Shown: positions 7,841 to 14,972, numbered from the stretch's first letter. The stretch is 39,859 bases of DNA from Streptomyces longispororuber (GCF_024448165.1 NZ_JAMOLN010000081.1:1-39859), one strand, 5' to 3'. The notes: generated by a model from the letters alone, not told the origin. Numbers and translations: made by a program.

Positions 7841-8404
7841 GTGAGCGTCATCGTCATCGAGTTCATCACCCTGGACGGGATCGTGTCCGACCCGGACGGG
7901 TCCGCCGGCACGCCACTGGGTGGCTGGGCCTTCCGGCACGGCCCGGACAGTGTCGGCGGCGACAAGTTCCGCCTCGGATCGACACTGGACGACGGAGTGC
8001 TGCTGCTGGGACGCACGACCTGGCAGTTGTTCTCGCAGCTGTGGCCGGGCCGCGACGATCCGTTCGCCGCGCGGATGAACGCCGCGTCGAAGGTGGTCGC
8101 CTCACGCACGCTGACCAATGCCGACACCATGGCGTGGGCGAACTCCCAGGTCATCGACGGCGACCTGGTCGACACCGTCAAGCACGAGCGGCGCGACGTG
8201 ATCGTCACCGGGAGCCTGAGCGTCGTGAGTCAACTGCAGGCGGCGGACCTGGTCGACGAGTACCGGCTGCTGACCTTCCCCTCCGTCCTGGGCACCGGAC
8301 GGCGGCTCTTCCCGGCTGATGGTCCTCGTGCCGAGCTGGCTTGCCTGGGCGCTGAGCAGGTCGGCTCCGCCATCCTCACCCGCTACCAGAGGGCTGCCCG
8401 CTGA
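7841..8404 (+). CDS. Dihydrofolate reductase family (RibD C-terminal domain) protein
   Basis: A 187-residue protein of the RibD-C/DHFR-like fold. It begins VIVIEFITLDGIVSDPDGS, continues LLLGRTTWQLFSQLWPGRDD and ends with DVIVTGSLSVVSQLQAADLV and LLTFPSVLGTGRRLFP. These are hallmarks of the stand-alone 'dihydrofolate reductase family' proteins, presumed NADPH-dependent reductases of unknown substrate rather than folate enzymes. The start GTG at 7841 follows GAAGGGAA by about 9 bases; an in-frame GTG at 7793 would add a non-conserved tail. Its position just after the SnoaL-fused ECF sigma gene suggests co-transcription and that it is the sigma factor's effector. Confidence 0.9.
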   Translation: MSVIVIEFITLDGIVSDPDGSAGTPLGGWAFRHGPDSVGGDKFRLGSTLDDGVLLLGRTTWQLFSQLWPGRDDPFAARMNAASKVVASRTLTNADTMAWANSQVIDGDLVDTVKHERRDVIVTGSLSVVSQLQAADLVDEYRLLTFPSVLGTGRRLFPADGPRAELACLGAEQVGSAILTRYQRAAR

Positions 8405-8497
8405 CTCAGGTGCCGCGGTGACCGTGGTTCGGGCCGGCTGCACATAGCTGACTGACTGACTTGGCTGCGCAGCATGACCGGCATGGAGTGGCGGGCA

Positions 8498-8547
8498 GGT
8501 GCCCTGCTCGGAGTGAGCGCGCGGGGGCTCGCTTCGAGCAGGGCACC
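8498..8547. terminator. Strong bidirectional terminator hairpin
   Basis: The arm 8498-8518 pairs with 8527-8547. The outer 12 bases (GGTGCCCTGCTC / GAGCAGGGCACC) are perfect and the stem continues nine more pairs with two G-U wobbles around an 8-base loop. It lies between the convergent DHFR-family and small secreted protein genes. Confidence 0.75.
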
Positions 8548-8560
8548 GGGGCGGACACGG

Positions 8561-9031
8561 TCAGTTGCAGAGGTGACTCCAGCCCATGTCGGGGCGCCAG
8601 GTCTTGGTGCTCGCGGTCCCGCCCTTCTTCTTCCAGGTGAACTTCGCCTGGACCTGGAAGCTGTTCTTCGGCCACCTGCACGGATTGACCGACGCGGTGC
8701 CTGCCAGGTCCTGGGTGCTGTGCCAGCCGTCGTCGTCCTTGGCGGACTTCACCGTCACGGTCTTGGTTCCGTTGAAGCGCAGGAGCTTCACGTCGTTGAC
8801 CTTGACCGTGTAGTCGCCGCCACCGGCGACGTCGGTGATCTTCGCCCGCGCCCGGTACGTGTCGGCCTCGTCGTCCCACCACACCGTCGCGCAGCGCTTG
8901 ACCTGCTTGCCGTAGCACTCCCAGGTGCTGTCCGCGGACGCCATGGACGGCGTGAAGACGATCGAGGCGCCCGCCGCTGCGATGGTGAGCGCACCTGCCG
9001 TACCGATCCGGCCGAGTTGCTTGAGCGTCAT
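8561..9031 (-). CDS. Small secreted protein, unknown function
   Basis: A 156-residue precursor. A Sec signal peptide (basic MTLKQLGR, hydrophobic core GALTIAAAGASIVF, cleavage probably after ASA at residue 33) leaves a mature domain of about 123 residues. It has four cysteines (WECYG, KRCATV, NPCRWP, and the C-terminal HLCN), enough for two disulfides, and many Lys, Trp and Asp residues in alternating beta-strand-like patterns (DYTVKVNDVKLLRFNGTKTV). AAAGGA precedes the ATG at 9031 by about 7 bases. The family was not recognised. It is monocistronic and ends at a strong bidirectional terminator. Confidence 0.82.
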   Translation of the reverse strand: MTLKQLGRIGTAGALTIAAAGASIVFTPSMASADSTWECYGKQVKRCATVWWDDEADTYRARAKITDVAGGGDYTVKVNDVKLLRFNGTKTVTVKSAKDDDGWHSTQDLAGTASVNPCRWPKNSFQVQAKFTWKKKGGTASTKTWRPDMGWSHLCN

Positions 9032-9278
9032 GAGATTCCTTTCTGATGCCCGCGGCTGGTTGGAGAGCCGTCGGGTCGCCAGCGCCGGCGATCGACGGGA
9101 ACGCTAGCCAGGAATCTGGAGTGAACCGTGAGGCGTGCGGTGCTGTTGCGCTGCCGTGACAACGTTCGGATGTGGCTGTCATCGCCAGGACCGTCGCCGG
9201 GTGACTCGCCGAACAGGCAAGGGGCGGTGCCGGCCGTCGCTCCGCGCGCCCCGGCGCAGGACGCCTTGAGGGCAGAAC

Positions 9279-9677
9279 TCAGGCTGCTGCCTCGGGAGCC
9301 GGGCGGTTCTGCTTCGTGCCCTGCCGCGCGGCGAGCAGCGCCCAGGCGGCCAGCGGGATTTGCAGCGGCAGTCGGCCGTAGGCGATCGCCTTGAGCGGGG
9401 TGGAACGGTTCCGCCAGTCGTAGGCCATCTGCACGTTGGCCGGGAAGACCGCGGCGATCAGCGCCGCGGCGGCCAGTCCGCCCGCCCTGCGGGTCCGCGG
9501 GCTGGCGAGGGCGGCCGCCACGACGAGCTCCGCGGCACCGCTGGCGTAGGTGTACGCCCGGGCCGGCCCTGGCAGCCCCCGGGGGACGATGGCGTCGAAC
9601 GGGGCCGGAGCGAGGAAGTGCAGCGTCCCCATCCCACCCATCACGCGGGCCAGTGAACGAGCGGGATCGAGTGACAC
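9279..9677 (-). CDS. DoxX family membrane protein
   Basis: A 132-residue integral membrane protein with four predicted hydrophobic segments: MGGMGTLHFLAPAPFDAIVP, YASGAAELVVAAALA, GGLAAAALIAAVFPANVQMA and LPLQIPLAAWALLAARQG. The G-x-L-H-F-x-x-P...F-D-x-I-V-P pattern and the closing segment are typical of the short DoxX-like proteins of actinobacteria. The GTG at 9677 is preceded by AGGAGA at ideal spacing; a much longer open frame continues upstream but has no protein-like sequence. Immediately upstream, on the other strand, begins the broken lut region. DoxX proteins are linked to thiol and redox homeostasis or quinone chemistry in some organisms; the role here is unknown. Confidence 0.82.
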   Translation of the reverse strand: MSLDPARSLARVMGGMGTLHFLAPAPFDAIVPRGLPGPARAYTYASGAAELVVAAALASPRTRRAGGLAAAALIAAVFPANVQMAYDWRNRSTPLKAIAYGRLPLQIPLAAWALLAARQGTKQNRPAPEAAA

Positions 9678-9782
9678 AGAACTCTCCTGGGGGTGTGCCT
9701 GGACGGACCCGGTCAGCCTACTTACTCGCCGGTAATGGTGGGAAGGGGCACTCTCGCGGTGCTCCTGGTCGAAATCGACGCC

Positions 9783-10463
9783 CCCGGCGACGGTCCCCAG
9801 GAGTTCCACCTGGTGCTCCTCGACAACGGACGCACCGTCGCGCTCGCCGACCGGATCGGACGCGAGGCCCTGAACTGCATCCGCTGCTCGGCCTGCCTCA
9901 ACGTCTGCCCGGTGTACGAACGGACCGGCGGCCACTCCTACGGCTCCCCCTACCCCGGCCCCATCGGCGCCGTACTCACCGCGCAGCTCGCCGGAATGCA
10001 CGCCACCAAGGACGACCCGAACAGCTCGCTGCCGTACGCCTCCAGCCTGTGCGGAGCCTGCTTCGACGCCTGCCCGGTGAAGAGCGACATCCCCTCGCTC
10101 CTGGTCGAGCTGCGTCACCAGCACACCGAGCAGGCGGGTGCCAGTGCCGAGAAACTGGCGATGAAGGCCGCAGCCGCGGTCATCAGCCGGCCCGGGCTGT
10201 TCACCGTCGCGCAGAAGGCGGCCGGCGTCGGCGGCCGGGTGGTGGCAGGCCGCGACCGCAAGATCTCGCGCCTGCCCGCACCCTTCGACGGCTGGACCGA
10301 CAGCCGGGACATCCCGGCCCCGCCCCAGCAGAGCTTCCGCTCGTGGCTGGCCTCGGGAGAGGGCGAGGTCACGCTGCAGGCCGCCGCGGAGGAGGGCGCC
10401 CGGCTCAGGGACGACCCACGCCACGAGGCGGCCACCGACACCCACGAGGAGGGAAACCGATGA
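9783..10463 (+). pseudogene. lutB: lutB remnant (iron-sulfur subunit of the lactate utilisation complex), N-terminus lost
   Basis: The frame encodes the C-terminal part of LutB, which with LutA and LutC oxidises L-lactate to pyruvate. Homology starts abruptly at PGDGPQEFHLVLLDNGRT and continues through both 4Fe-4S cluster motifs, CIRCSACLNVCPVY and CGACFDACPVKSDIPSLL, to a normal C-terminus. Intact LutB has about 450-500 residues; only about 226 remain, lacking the LUD domain. Just upstream the sequence becomes unrelated and runs into the divergent DoxX-like gene, and no lutA is present. The frame itself is undamaged and still overlaps lutC by ATGA (10460-10463), so this looks like a large deletion rather than drift. 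An in-frame start at 9693 or 9735 could still make a short ferredoxin-like product. Confidence 0.85.
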
Positions 10464-10916
10464 CCACGACCGCACGCGAGACGGTGCCCGGGCGAGTGAG
10501 GGACGCCCTGACCCTGGCCGGTCCGGCCGAGCCGGACGTGACCGTGCCGCGCGCCTACCGCACCCTGCCCGACCCGGAACGCCTCGACCTCTTCGTGGAC
10601 CGCCTGGTCGACTACAGGGCGAGGGTGCACACCTGCACCGTCCAGGACACCTCCCGGGTGATTGCCGACGTCCTTCGCGAGCACGGAGCCCGCCGGATCG
10701 GTGTGCCCGCCGGCCACGATCCGGAGTGGGTCGCCGAGTACGACGGCGAGACGTTCCAGGACACCGCGGACGCCGGAAGCCGTGGCACGGCTGATCCCTG
10801 AGCGCCCGACGACGATGATCAGTGGTCCGTCGGCGACGTCCGACATCGAACTGGAACGTGTCGAGGGCGTGCACGGCCCGCGCACCCTGGAAGTGGTCAT
10901 CCGCACCGACGCCTGA
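10460..10916 (+). pseudogene. lutC: lutC remnant (lactate utilisation protein C), internal deletion and frameshift
   Basis: The ATG at 10460 opens a LutC-like N-terminus (VPRAYRTLPDPERLDLFVD... then HGARRIGVPAGHDPEWVAEY) that stops at 10801. From about 10772 a different frame carries the genuine LutC C-terminus (ARLIPERPTTMISGPSATSD, then IELERVEGVHGPRTLEVVI) up to 10916. Near 10771-10776 the two halves meet with roughly 80 codons of the LUD domain missing, including the segment that normally leads into the 'ETGT' region. Intact LutC is about 215 residues; here only about 145 codons are recognisable in two frames. The gene cannot make a working protein and shares its fate with the neighbouring lutB remnant. 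Confidence 0.83.
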
Positions 10917-10942
10917 GTCACCGGCCTGAGCAACGACGACGT

Positions 10943-11599
10943 TCAGGCGCGGTAGACCTGCTCCAGGAGAGTCACTCGGCCCTTGCCGTCGAATGTCAGG
11001 TTGTAGCCCAGGCCTTCCCGCTCGGAGTTGTTGATCGTCTTGAGTCGGCTGACGAGTTGGGTCTGCGGGTAGTCGGCGGGCTGCTTCTCGTCGCCGAGCG
11101 GTGCGCAGAGGATGGTGTGCGCGTCCGGGGTGAGGGCAACCGTGACGTAGGAGCCGGAGCCGGGTTCGACGGTCCAGGTGTCGAACTGCTTGTTCACCTT
11201 CTTCTGGGCCGGGCGGACGGACACGTAGGTCCGTCCGTCGGCCGTCCACGCGTCCTTGACCTGGACGAACTGCTGAGTACCCGCCCAGCGCGGTTCGGCC
11301 ACGGGAGCCGAGGCCGAGGCGGAGGACGTTCTCCTGGCGGCGGATGCGCTCTTCGAGGCGGCAGGCGAGGGCGAGGAGGCGGCGGCCGGCGAGGCCTCCG
11401 GGGCTTCGGCCGAGGCCGACGGCGACACCTCGGAAGAACCTGTCATGTCCTCCTGAGGAGTGGCCTCTTGAGAGGAGCCGGACGGCCTGGCGGACGACTC
11501 GGACGGCGAGCCGCAGCCCGTCAGGACGGTGAGCGCGGCGACGGCGAGCGCGGCCGCGGGCACGACAGCGGCGCGGCGGAAGGTGGCGGAGACGAACAC
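10943..11599 (-). CDS. Lipoprotein carrying the same sensor-like domain as the adjacent membrane protein
   Basis: A 218-residue precursor with a lipoprotein signal peptide: basic FRRAAVV, hydrophobic AALAVAALTVL and lipobox LTGC. A Ser/Ala/Pro-rich linker of about 70 residues follows, then a C-terminal domain of 116 residues (PRWAGTQQFVQVKDAW to VTLLEQVYRA). That domain is about 88% identical (102 of 116 by hand count) to the C-terminal domain of the protein encoded at 11737-12510. The GTG at 11599 has GGGGGA about 8 bases upstream. It is the third gene in line after the ECF sigma and membrane protein genes, separated by 137 bases that contain a candidate ECF promoter. The role is probably extracytoplasmic, on the membrane outer face; the ligand is unknown. 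Confidence 0.85.
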   Translation of the reverse strand: MFVSATFRRAAVVPAAALAVAALTVLTGCGSPSESSARPSGSSQEATPQEDMTGSSEVSPSASAEAPEASPAAASSPSPAASKSASAARRTSSASASAPVAEPRWAGTQQFVQVKDAWTADGRTYVSVRPAQKKVNKQFDTWTVEPGSGSYVTVALTPDAHTILCAPLGDEKQPADYPQTQLVSRLKTINNSEREGLGYNLTFDGKGRVTLLEQVYRA

Positions 11600-11642
11600 G
11601 GTGAAGATCCCCCATGGGTCAGGTTGTCGACGTAACACCACC

Positions 11643-11670
11643 TGTACGCGCCACCCGGCACCCGGGTTGC
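11643..11670 (-). promoter_or_regulatory. Candidate ECF-type promoter of the lipoprotein gene
   Basis: On the minus strand GCAACC (11670-11665) is followed after 16 bases by CGTACA (11648-11643), about 45 bases before the GTG start. AACC-type -35 and CGT-type -10 boxes are usual for ECF sigma factors. A similar arrangement precedes the adjacent sigma gene. Inferred from pattern only. Confidence 0.4.
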
Positions 11671-11736
11671 ACCCTCTGGAAGAATTTCTTTCTCCGCCGC
11701 CACGGTCCTCCGGTAACCGTGTCCCTACGCCCGTGT

Positions 11737-12510
11737 TCAGGCGCGGTAGACCTGTTCGAGAAGGGTCACTTGGCCTTGGGCGTCGAATGTGAGGTTGTAG
11801 CCGAGCCCTTCCCGCTCGGAGCTGCTGATCGTCTTGAGTCGGCTGACGAGTTGGGACTGCGGGTAGTCGGCGGGCTGCTTCTCGTCGCCGAGCGGTGCGC
11901 AGAGGATGGTGCGGGCGTCCGGGGTGAGAGCGACCGTGATGTAGGGGCCTGTGCCCGGTTCGACGGTCCAGGTGTCGAACTGCTCGTTCACCTTCTTCTC
12001 GCCCGGGCGGACGGACACGTAGGTCCGTCCGTCGGCCGTCCATGCGTCCTTCACCTGGACGAACCGCTGGGTGCCTGCCCAACGCGGATCGCCCACGGGG
12101 GCCGAAGCGGAGACGGAGGACCGACTCGACGGCGACTCCCTTGTGGTCGGCGAGGCAGTCGCGGACTTCGAGGTCGCGGCGGACGGTGACACCCCGGTGG
12201 ACCCGGTCCTGCTCTCTTCCGGGGATATGGCGGACCGCGACGGCTCCGGAGCCGACGTCGTGACCGCTGGTACCGGCCCCGGCCTCGTCGCCACCTCCTT
12301 CGGCTCGCCGGTCGTCCCGGTCAGTCCCAGACCACCCAGCACCACCCCCACGGCCAGCAGAACGCCCCCCGCCGCGACGGCAGTTCGCCGCCGACGCGTC
12401 CGCTGCTCCCCGCGCGCCCGCACGGCGGCCGCCGACAGCGGCGTCACCATCCGACCGCCCGCCTCCGCCAGCTCGGACAGCTGCTCCTCCAGCATCGTCT
12501 CGTCAGCCAT
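11737..12510 (-). CDS. Membrane protein in anti-sigma position with extracytoplasmic sensor-like domain
   Basis: A 257-residue protein encoded directly after an ECF sigma gene; the sigma stop (12503) lies inside this gene's first codons, an 8-base overlap implying coupling. It has a short cytoplasmic part of about 42 residues (MADETMLEEQLSELAEAGGR, then RARGEQRTRRRR), one membrane segment at about 43-63 (TAVAAGGVLLAVGVVLGGLG), a Ser/Thr/Pro linker to about residue 140 and an outer domain of 116 residues shared with the downstream lipoprotein. No zinc anti-sigma motif (HxxxCxxC) is visible and the cytoplasmic part is shorter than in classical anti-sigma factors. Position and topology still suggest that it holds the sigma factor and senses a signal outside. 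An upstream start at 12534 is possible but less likely. Confidence 0.83.
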   Translation of the reverse strand: MADETMLEEQLSELAEAGGRMVTPLSAAAVRARGEQRTRRRRTAVAAGGVLLAVGVVLGGLGLTGTTGEPKEVATRPGPVPAVTTSAPEPSRSAISPEESRTGSTGVSPSAATSKSATASPTTRESPSSRSSVSASAPVGDPRWAGTQRFVQVKDAWTADGRTYVSVRPGEKKVNEQFDTWTVEPGTGPYITVALTPDARTILCAPLGDEKQPADYPQSQLVSRLKTISSSEREGLGYNLTFDAQGQVTLLEQVYRA

Positions 12511-13021
12511 GGTGCACCCCCGCCGATCGCGCACTCCGCGGATCCAGCTCCGTATCCTCCAGCAGCCGCGCCAACGCCGCCCGCCCCCGGCTGAGCCGCG
12601 CCTTCACCGTGCCCTCCGGACTGCCCGTCTCTGCCGCCACCTGTTCCACGCTCAGATCACACAGGTGATGCAGGACGATCGCCCGCCGCTGGGCCTCGGG
12701 TATCTGGCGCAGCGCGTTCACCAGCGCCACATGGTGCGGCTCCGGCGGCGGCACCGGCGCGGGCGGCCCCTGCCGACGTGCCGACATCAGCGCCGTCCGC
12801 ACCCGCCGCCACCGGCTCACCGCCAGCCGTGACGCCACCGTCCGCACCCACGCCTCCGGCGCGTTGTCCCGGTCCAGGCGCCGCCGACGCTCCCATGCCC
12901 GCGCGAACGCCTCCTGCACTACGTCCTGTGCCTCCGCCAGATCACCCGTCATCGCGTACAGCTGACCGACCAGCCGCCCGACACTTGCCGCATAGAACTC
13001 GTCGAACTCCTGCTCGTTCAT
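12503..13021 (-). CDS. ECF sigma factor (SigE-like group of streptomycetes)
   Basis: A 172-residue ECF sigma-70 factor. Region 2 is MNEQEFDEFYAASVGRLVGQ through DLAEAQDVVQEAFARAWERR; region 4 is LRQIPEAQRRAIVLHHLCDL with the HTH VEQVAAETGSPEGTVKARLS. The frame stays open for a further 107 codons upstream, but the conserved domain begins at the ATG at 13021. The gene heads a compact set with the overlapping membrane protein gene and then the lipoprotein gene. A GGAACC-N15-CGTGAC pattern 35-60 bases upstream suggests autoregulation. It probably directs a small extracytoplasmic-stress or envelope regulon. Confidence 0.92.
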   Translation of the reverse strand: MNEQEFDEFYAASVGRLVGQLYAMTGDLAEAQDVVQEAFARAWERRRRLDRDNAPEAWVRTVASRLAVSRWRRVRTALMSARRQGPPAPVPPPEPHHVALVNALRQIPEAQRRAIVLHHLCDLSVEQVAAETGSPEGTVKARLSRGRAALARLLEDTELDPRSARSAGVHHG

Positions 13022-13483
13022 TCCGATGCCCGGCCGGTCCGCCGACGCTTCAGCGTCACGGGTGGCCACAGGCGCGGTTCCGGTGGAACCGGAAGCGGTG
13101 TGCGGGCCCACAACGTCTCGGAGCAGCGCGGACAGGTTCCACCGCTCCGACAACACCAGCCTCCACCACGACCGTTGAAACCATGACCGGTCCAGCCGCA
13201 CGGTGTCACCCCGATTGAGGGAGATCAGCTGCTTCGAACCGGCAGGTGCTATATGCGACGAGAGCGCTGTCATTCCTTCATTTCCCCGAGGCGAGTTGCG
13301 CGCGAAGATGAGAGGCAGTGGGCCAACTGCCTTGCGCATCATGCCGGATGCGCGCCGACGGAGTCACCGCGCACGTCGAGAATCTTGTGGTCCGTCACTG
13401 CGACCGGGCCGGGAGGCTTCAGCGATGCGAGGTGCGGCCTTCAATGCCCAGGCTGGAGAAGGGTTCCCGTCAACATCCGTGCC
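13022..13483. other. Intergenic region upstream of the sigma gene and the broken reductase
   Basis: No convincing gene is seen in these 460 bases. They hold the putative sigma gene promoter and a perfect palindrome TTCCGGT-GGA-ACCGGAA (13078-13094) overlapping its -35 box, a possible operator. The open minus-strand frame here (HIAPAGSKQLISLNRGDTVR and beyond) is not recognisable as part of the sigma factor. Confidence 0.5.
13055..13081 (-). promoter_or_regulatory. Candidate autoregulatory ECF promoter of the sigma gene
   Basis: On the minus strand GGAACC (13081-13076), 15 bases, then CGTGAC (13060-13055) fits an ECF-type promoter. The predicted transcript would have a leader of about 25 bases before the ATG at 13021. 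The -35 overlaps the palindrome at 13078-13094. This parallels the GCAACC-N16-CGTACA pattern upstream of the lipoprotein gene. Confidence 0.45.
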
Positions 13484-14231
13484 ATGGACGCGATCAAGGT
13501 GGACTTCGCTGTCATCGGCTTCGGCAAGGGCGGCAAGACGCTCGTCGGAGCACTGGCCAAGGCAGGCAGGCGTGTCGTACTGATCGAGCAGTCCGACCAG
13601 ATGTACGGCGGCTCCTGCCGGTCGTCGATGACGGCGACCGGGCGGTGGTGACCTGCCGTACGACTGACGGGTCGGCCCGGACCGTGGGCGGGGACGTCGT
13701 ACTCGCCGCCTTGGGCCGGCGTCCGATGACCGACGGACTGGGTCTGGCGGAAGCCGGCATCGAGGTCGGGCAGCGTGGCGAGGTCGTCGTCGACGAATAC
13801 CTGCGCACGTCGCTGCCGCACGTGTACGCCGTCGGTGACGTCAACGGTGGACCGCAGATCGCGCCTTTGTGCCTCATGTTGTGTTCACGACCCTGCCGCT
13901 CGCGCGGGTCGGGATGACCGAGGCGCAGGCTCGCGCCACCGGCCGGCTGCTGAAGATCGCGGTGCGCAAGGTCGCGGACATGGGCATCGTGCCGCGCGCC
14001 AAGATCGTCGGCGACGCGCGCGGTGTGATGAAGGCGATCGTCGACGCGCAGACCGACGAGGTGTTGGGTGTGACGATGCTGGCCCACGACGCCCACGACG
14101 CCCACGAGACGGTGAGCACGCTCGCGGTCGGCCTCCGCCTCGGCGCAACCGCCAGTGTGCTGCGCGACGGCATCTACACCCACCCGTCGATGACCGAGGC
14201 GTTCAACGACCTCTTCGCCAACCTGGCCTGA
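13484..14231 (+). pseudogene. Broken flavoprotein disulfide reductase (RclA/MerA-like)
   Basis: Three pieces of one FAD-dependent pyridine nucleotide-disulfide oxidoreductase lie in three frames. Piece 1 (13484 to about 13617) is the FAD-binding N-terminus, DFAVIGFGKGGKTLVGALAK to DQMYGGSC. Piece 2 (about 13619-13865) is the central part, VGGDVVLAALGRRPMTDGLG to HVYAVGDVNGGPQ. Piece 3 (13869-14231) is the dimerisation domain, HVVFTTLPLARVGMTEAQAR to YTHPSMTEAFNDLFANLA. The second redox cysteine of the CxxxxC active site and well over 100 following residues are deleted after MYGGSC, and a further stretch is missing near 13868. An intact protein has about 450 residues. Relatives reduce mercury, hypothiocyanous acid or other oxidants. 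Confidence 0.88.
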
Positions 14232-14336
14232 CGGAGCCGCCGGGCTCGGACTGCCTCTGGCCGACGCCCGATGAGGATCAGCAACAGTGCCCCGGTGAGG
14301 GCGGAAGAAGCCCTGGATGTGGGCCGACCGGCTGCG

Positions 14337-14972
14337 TCAGGTCTGCGGGCGCTGGTCGGGCGCAGGCGGTTCGTCGGTGGGGTGCCGCAGCAGGCGGGTG
14401 AGGGTGGGCGCGATGGCGGCCAGGGGGAGGACGTAGTCGACCTGTCCCGTGCCGATGGCCGCCTTGGGCATGCCCTGGAACTCGGCGGTCTCGGGGTCCT
14501 GCACGATGACAGTGCCGTCGTGATCCTTGACCGCTTCCACACCCCGGGCGCCGTCGCCGTCCGCACCGGTGAGGACACAGGCGATGATTCCCGGCCCGTA
14601 GGCCTTTGCCGCCGACTCGAAGAGCGGATCGGCTGCAGGGCGGGCGTAGTTGACCCGATCCTCCCGGGTCAGAAACAGGGTTCCGTCGTCTCGCACGCAC
14701 AGGTGCTGGTCGGGCGGAGCGACATAGACCGTTCCGGCCTGAGGCGATTCGCTGTCCTGCGCCAGCTTCACGGTGAGGGACGTGGCGCGCTGCAGGATGT
14801 GCACGATGCGGGTCTCGCGGGTGCGGTTGAGGTGCTGGGCCACCAGCACCGGCACCGGCAGATCGCCGCGCAGCCCGCCCAGCAGCGTGCCGAGGCCCTG
14901 GATGCCCCCGGCGGAGGCAGCGACGAGTACCGCTGACCAGGGGCCGTGACCGTCTCGAGAGCTGTGCTGCAC
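14337..14972 (-). CDS. Stand-alone CheB-type protein-glutamate methylesterase domain
   Basis: A 211-residue CheB methylesterase domain without the receiver domain of chemotaxis CheB. The catalytic triad is visible: Ser20 in VAASAGG, His47 in VAQHLNRTRE and Asp140 in VLTGADGDGARG. The motif YVAPPDQHLCV and the end MPKAAIGTGQVDYVLPL are also characteristic. The start is GTG at 14972. In motile bacteria CheB removes methyl groups from chemoreceptors, but this organism type is non-motile and no che genes are nearby, so the substrate is another methyl ester. A CheB-like methylesterase (CrtV) belongs to some streptomycete carotenoid clusters; this copy is 24 kb from the carotenoid edge, so a link is speculative. 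Confidence 0.92.
   Translation of the reverse strand: MQHSSRDGHGPWSAVLVAASAGGIQGLGTLLGGLRGDLPVPVLVAQHLNRTRETRIVHILQRATSLTVKLAQDSESPQAGTVYVAPPDQHLCVRDDGTLFLTREDRVNYARPAADPLFESAAKAYGPGIIACVLTGADGDGARGVEAVKDHDGTVIVQDPETAEFQGMPKAAIGTGQVDYVLPLAAIAPTLTRLLRHPTDEPPAPDQRPQT

Larger units (their letters stand above)
10943..12120. repeat. Direct duplication of a sensor-domain coding sequence
   Basis: About 380 bases at 10943-11325 are repeated at 11737-12120, offset 794 bases, in the same orientation. Both copies end at the same stop codon and share long identical DNA runs. The similarity fades inside the Ser/Ala/Pro linkers; the N-terminal halves of the two genes are unrelated. This marks a tandem duplication in which the two copies ended up behind different N-termini. 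Confidence 0.9.

Noticed and set aside
9678..11615. Minus-strand frame extending the DoxX-like protein to nearly 780 residues
   Set aside because: It lies antisense to the recognisable lutB/lutC remnants and through the lipoprotein gene in another frame. The sequence is Arg/Gly-rich shadow and the DoxX domain has its own start and ribosome-binding site at 9677.
13022..13342. N-terminal extension of the ECF sigma factor by 107 residues
   Set aside because: The extension has no similarity to sigma factors and would cover the promoter-like motifs; the conserved region starts at MNEQEFDEFY.
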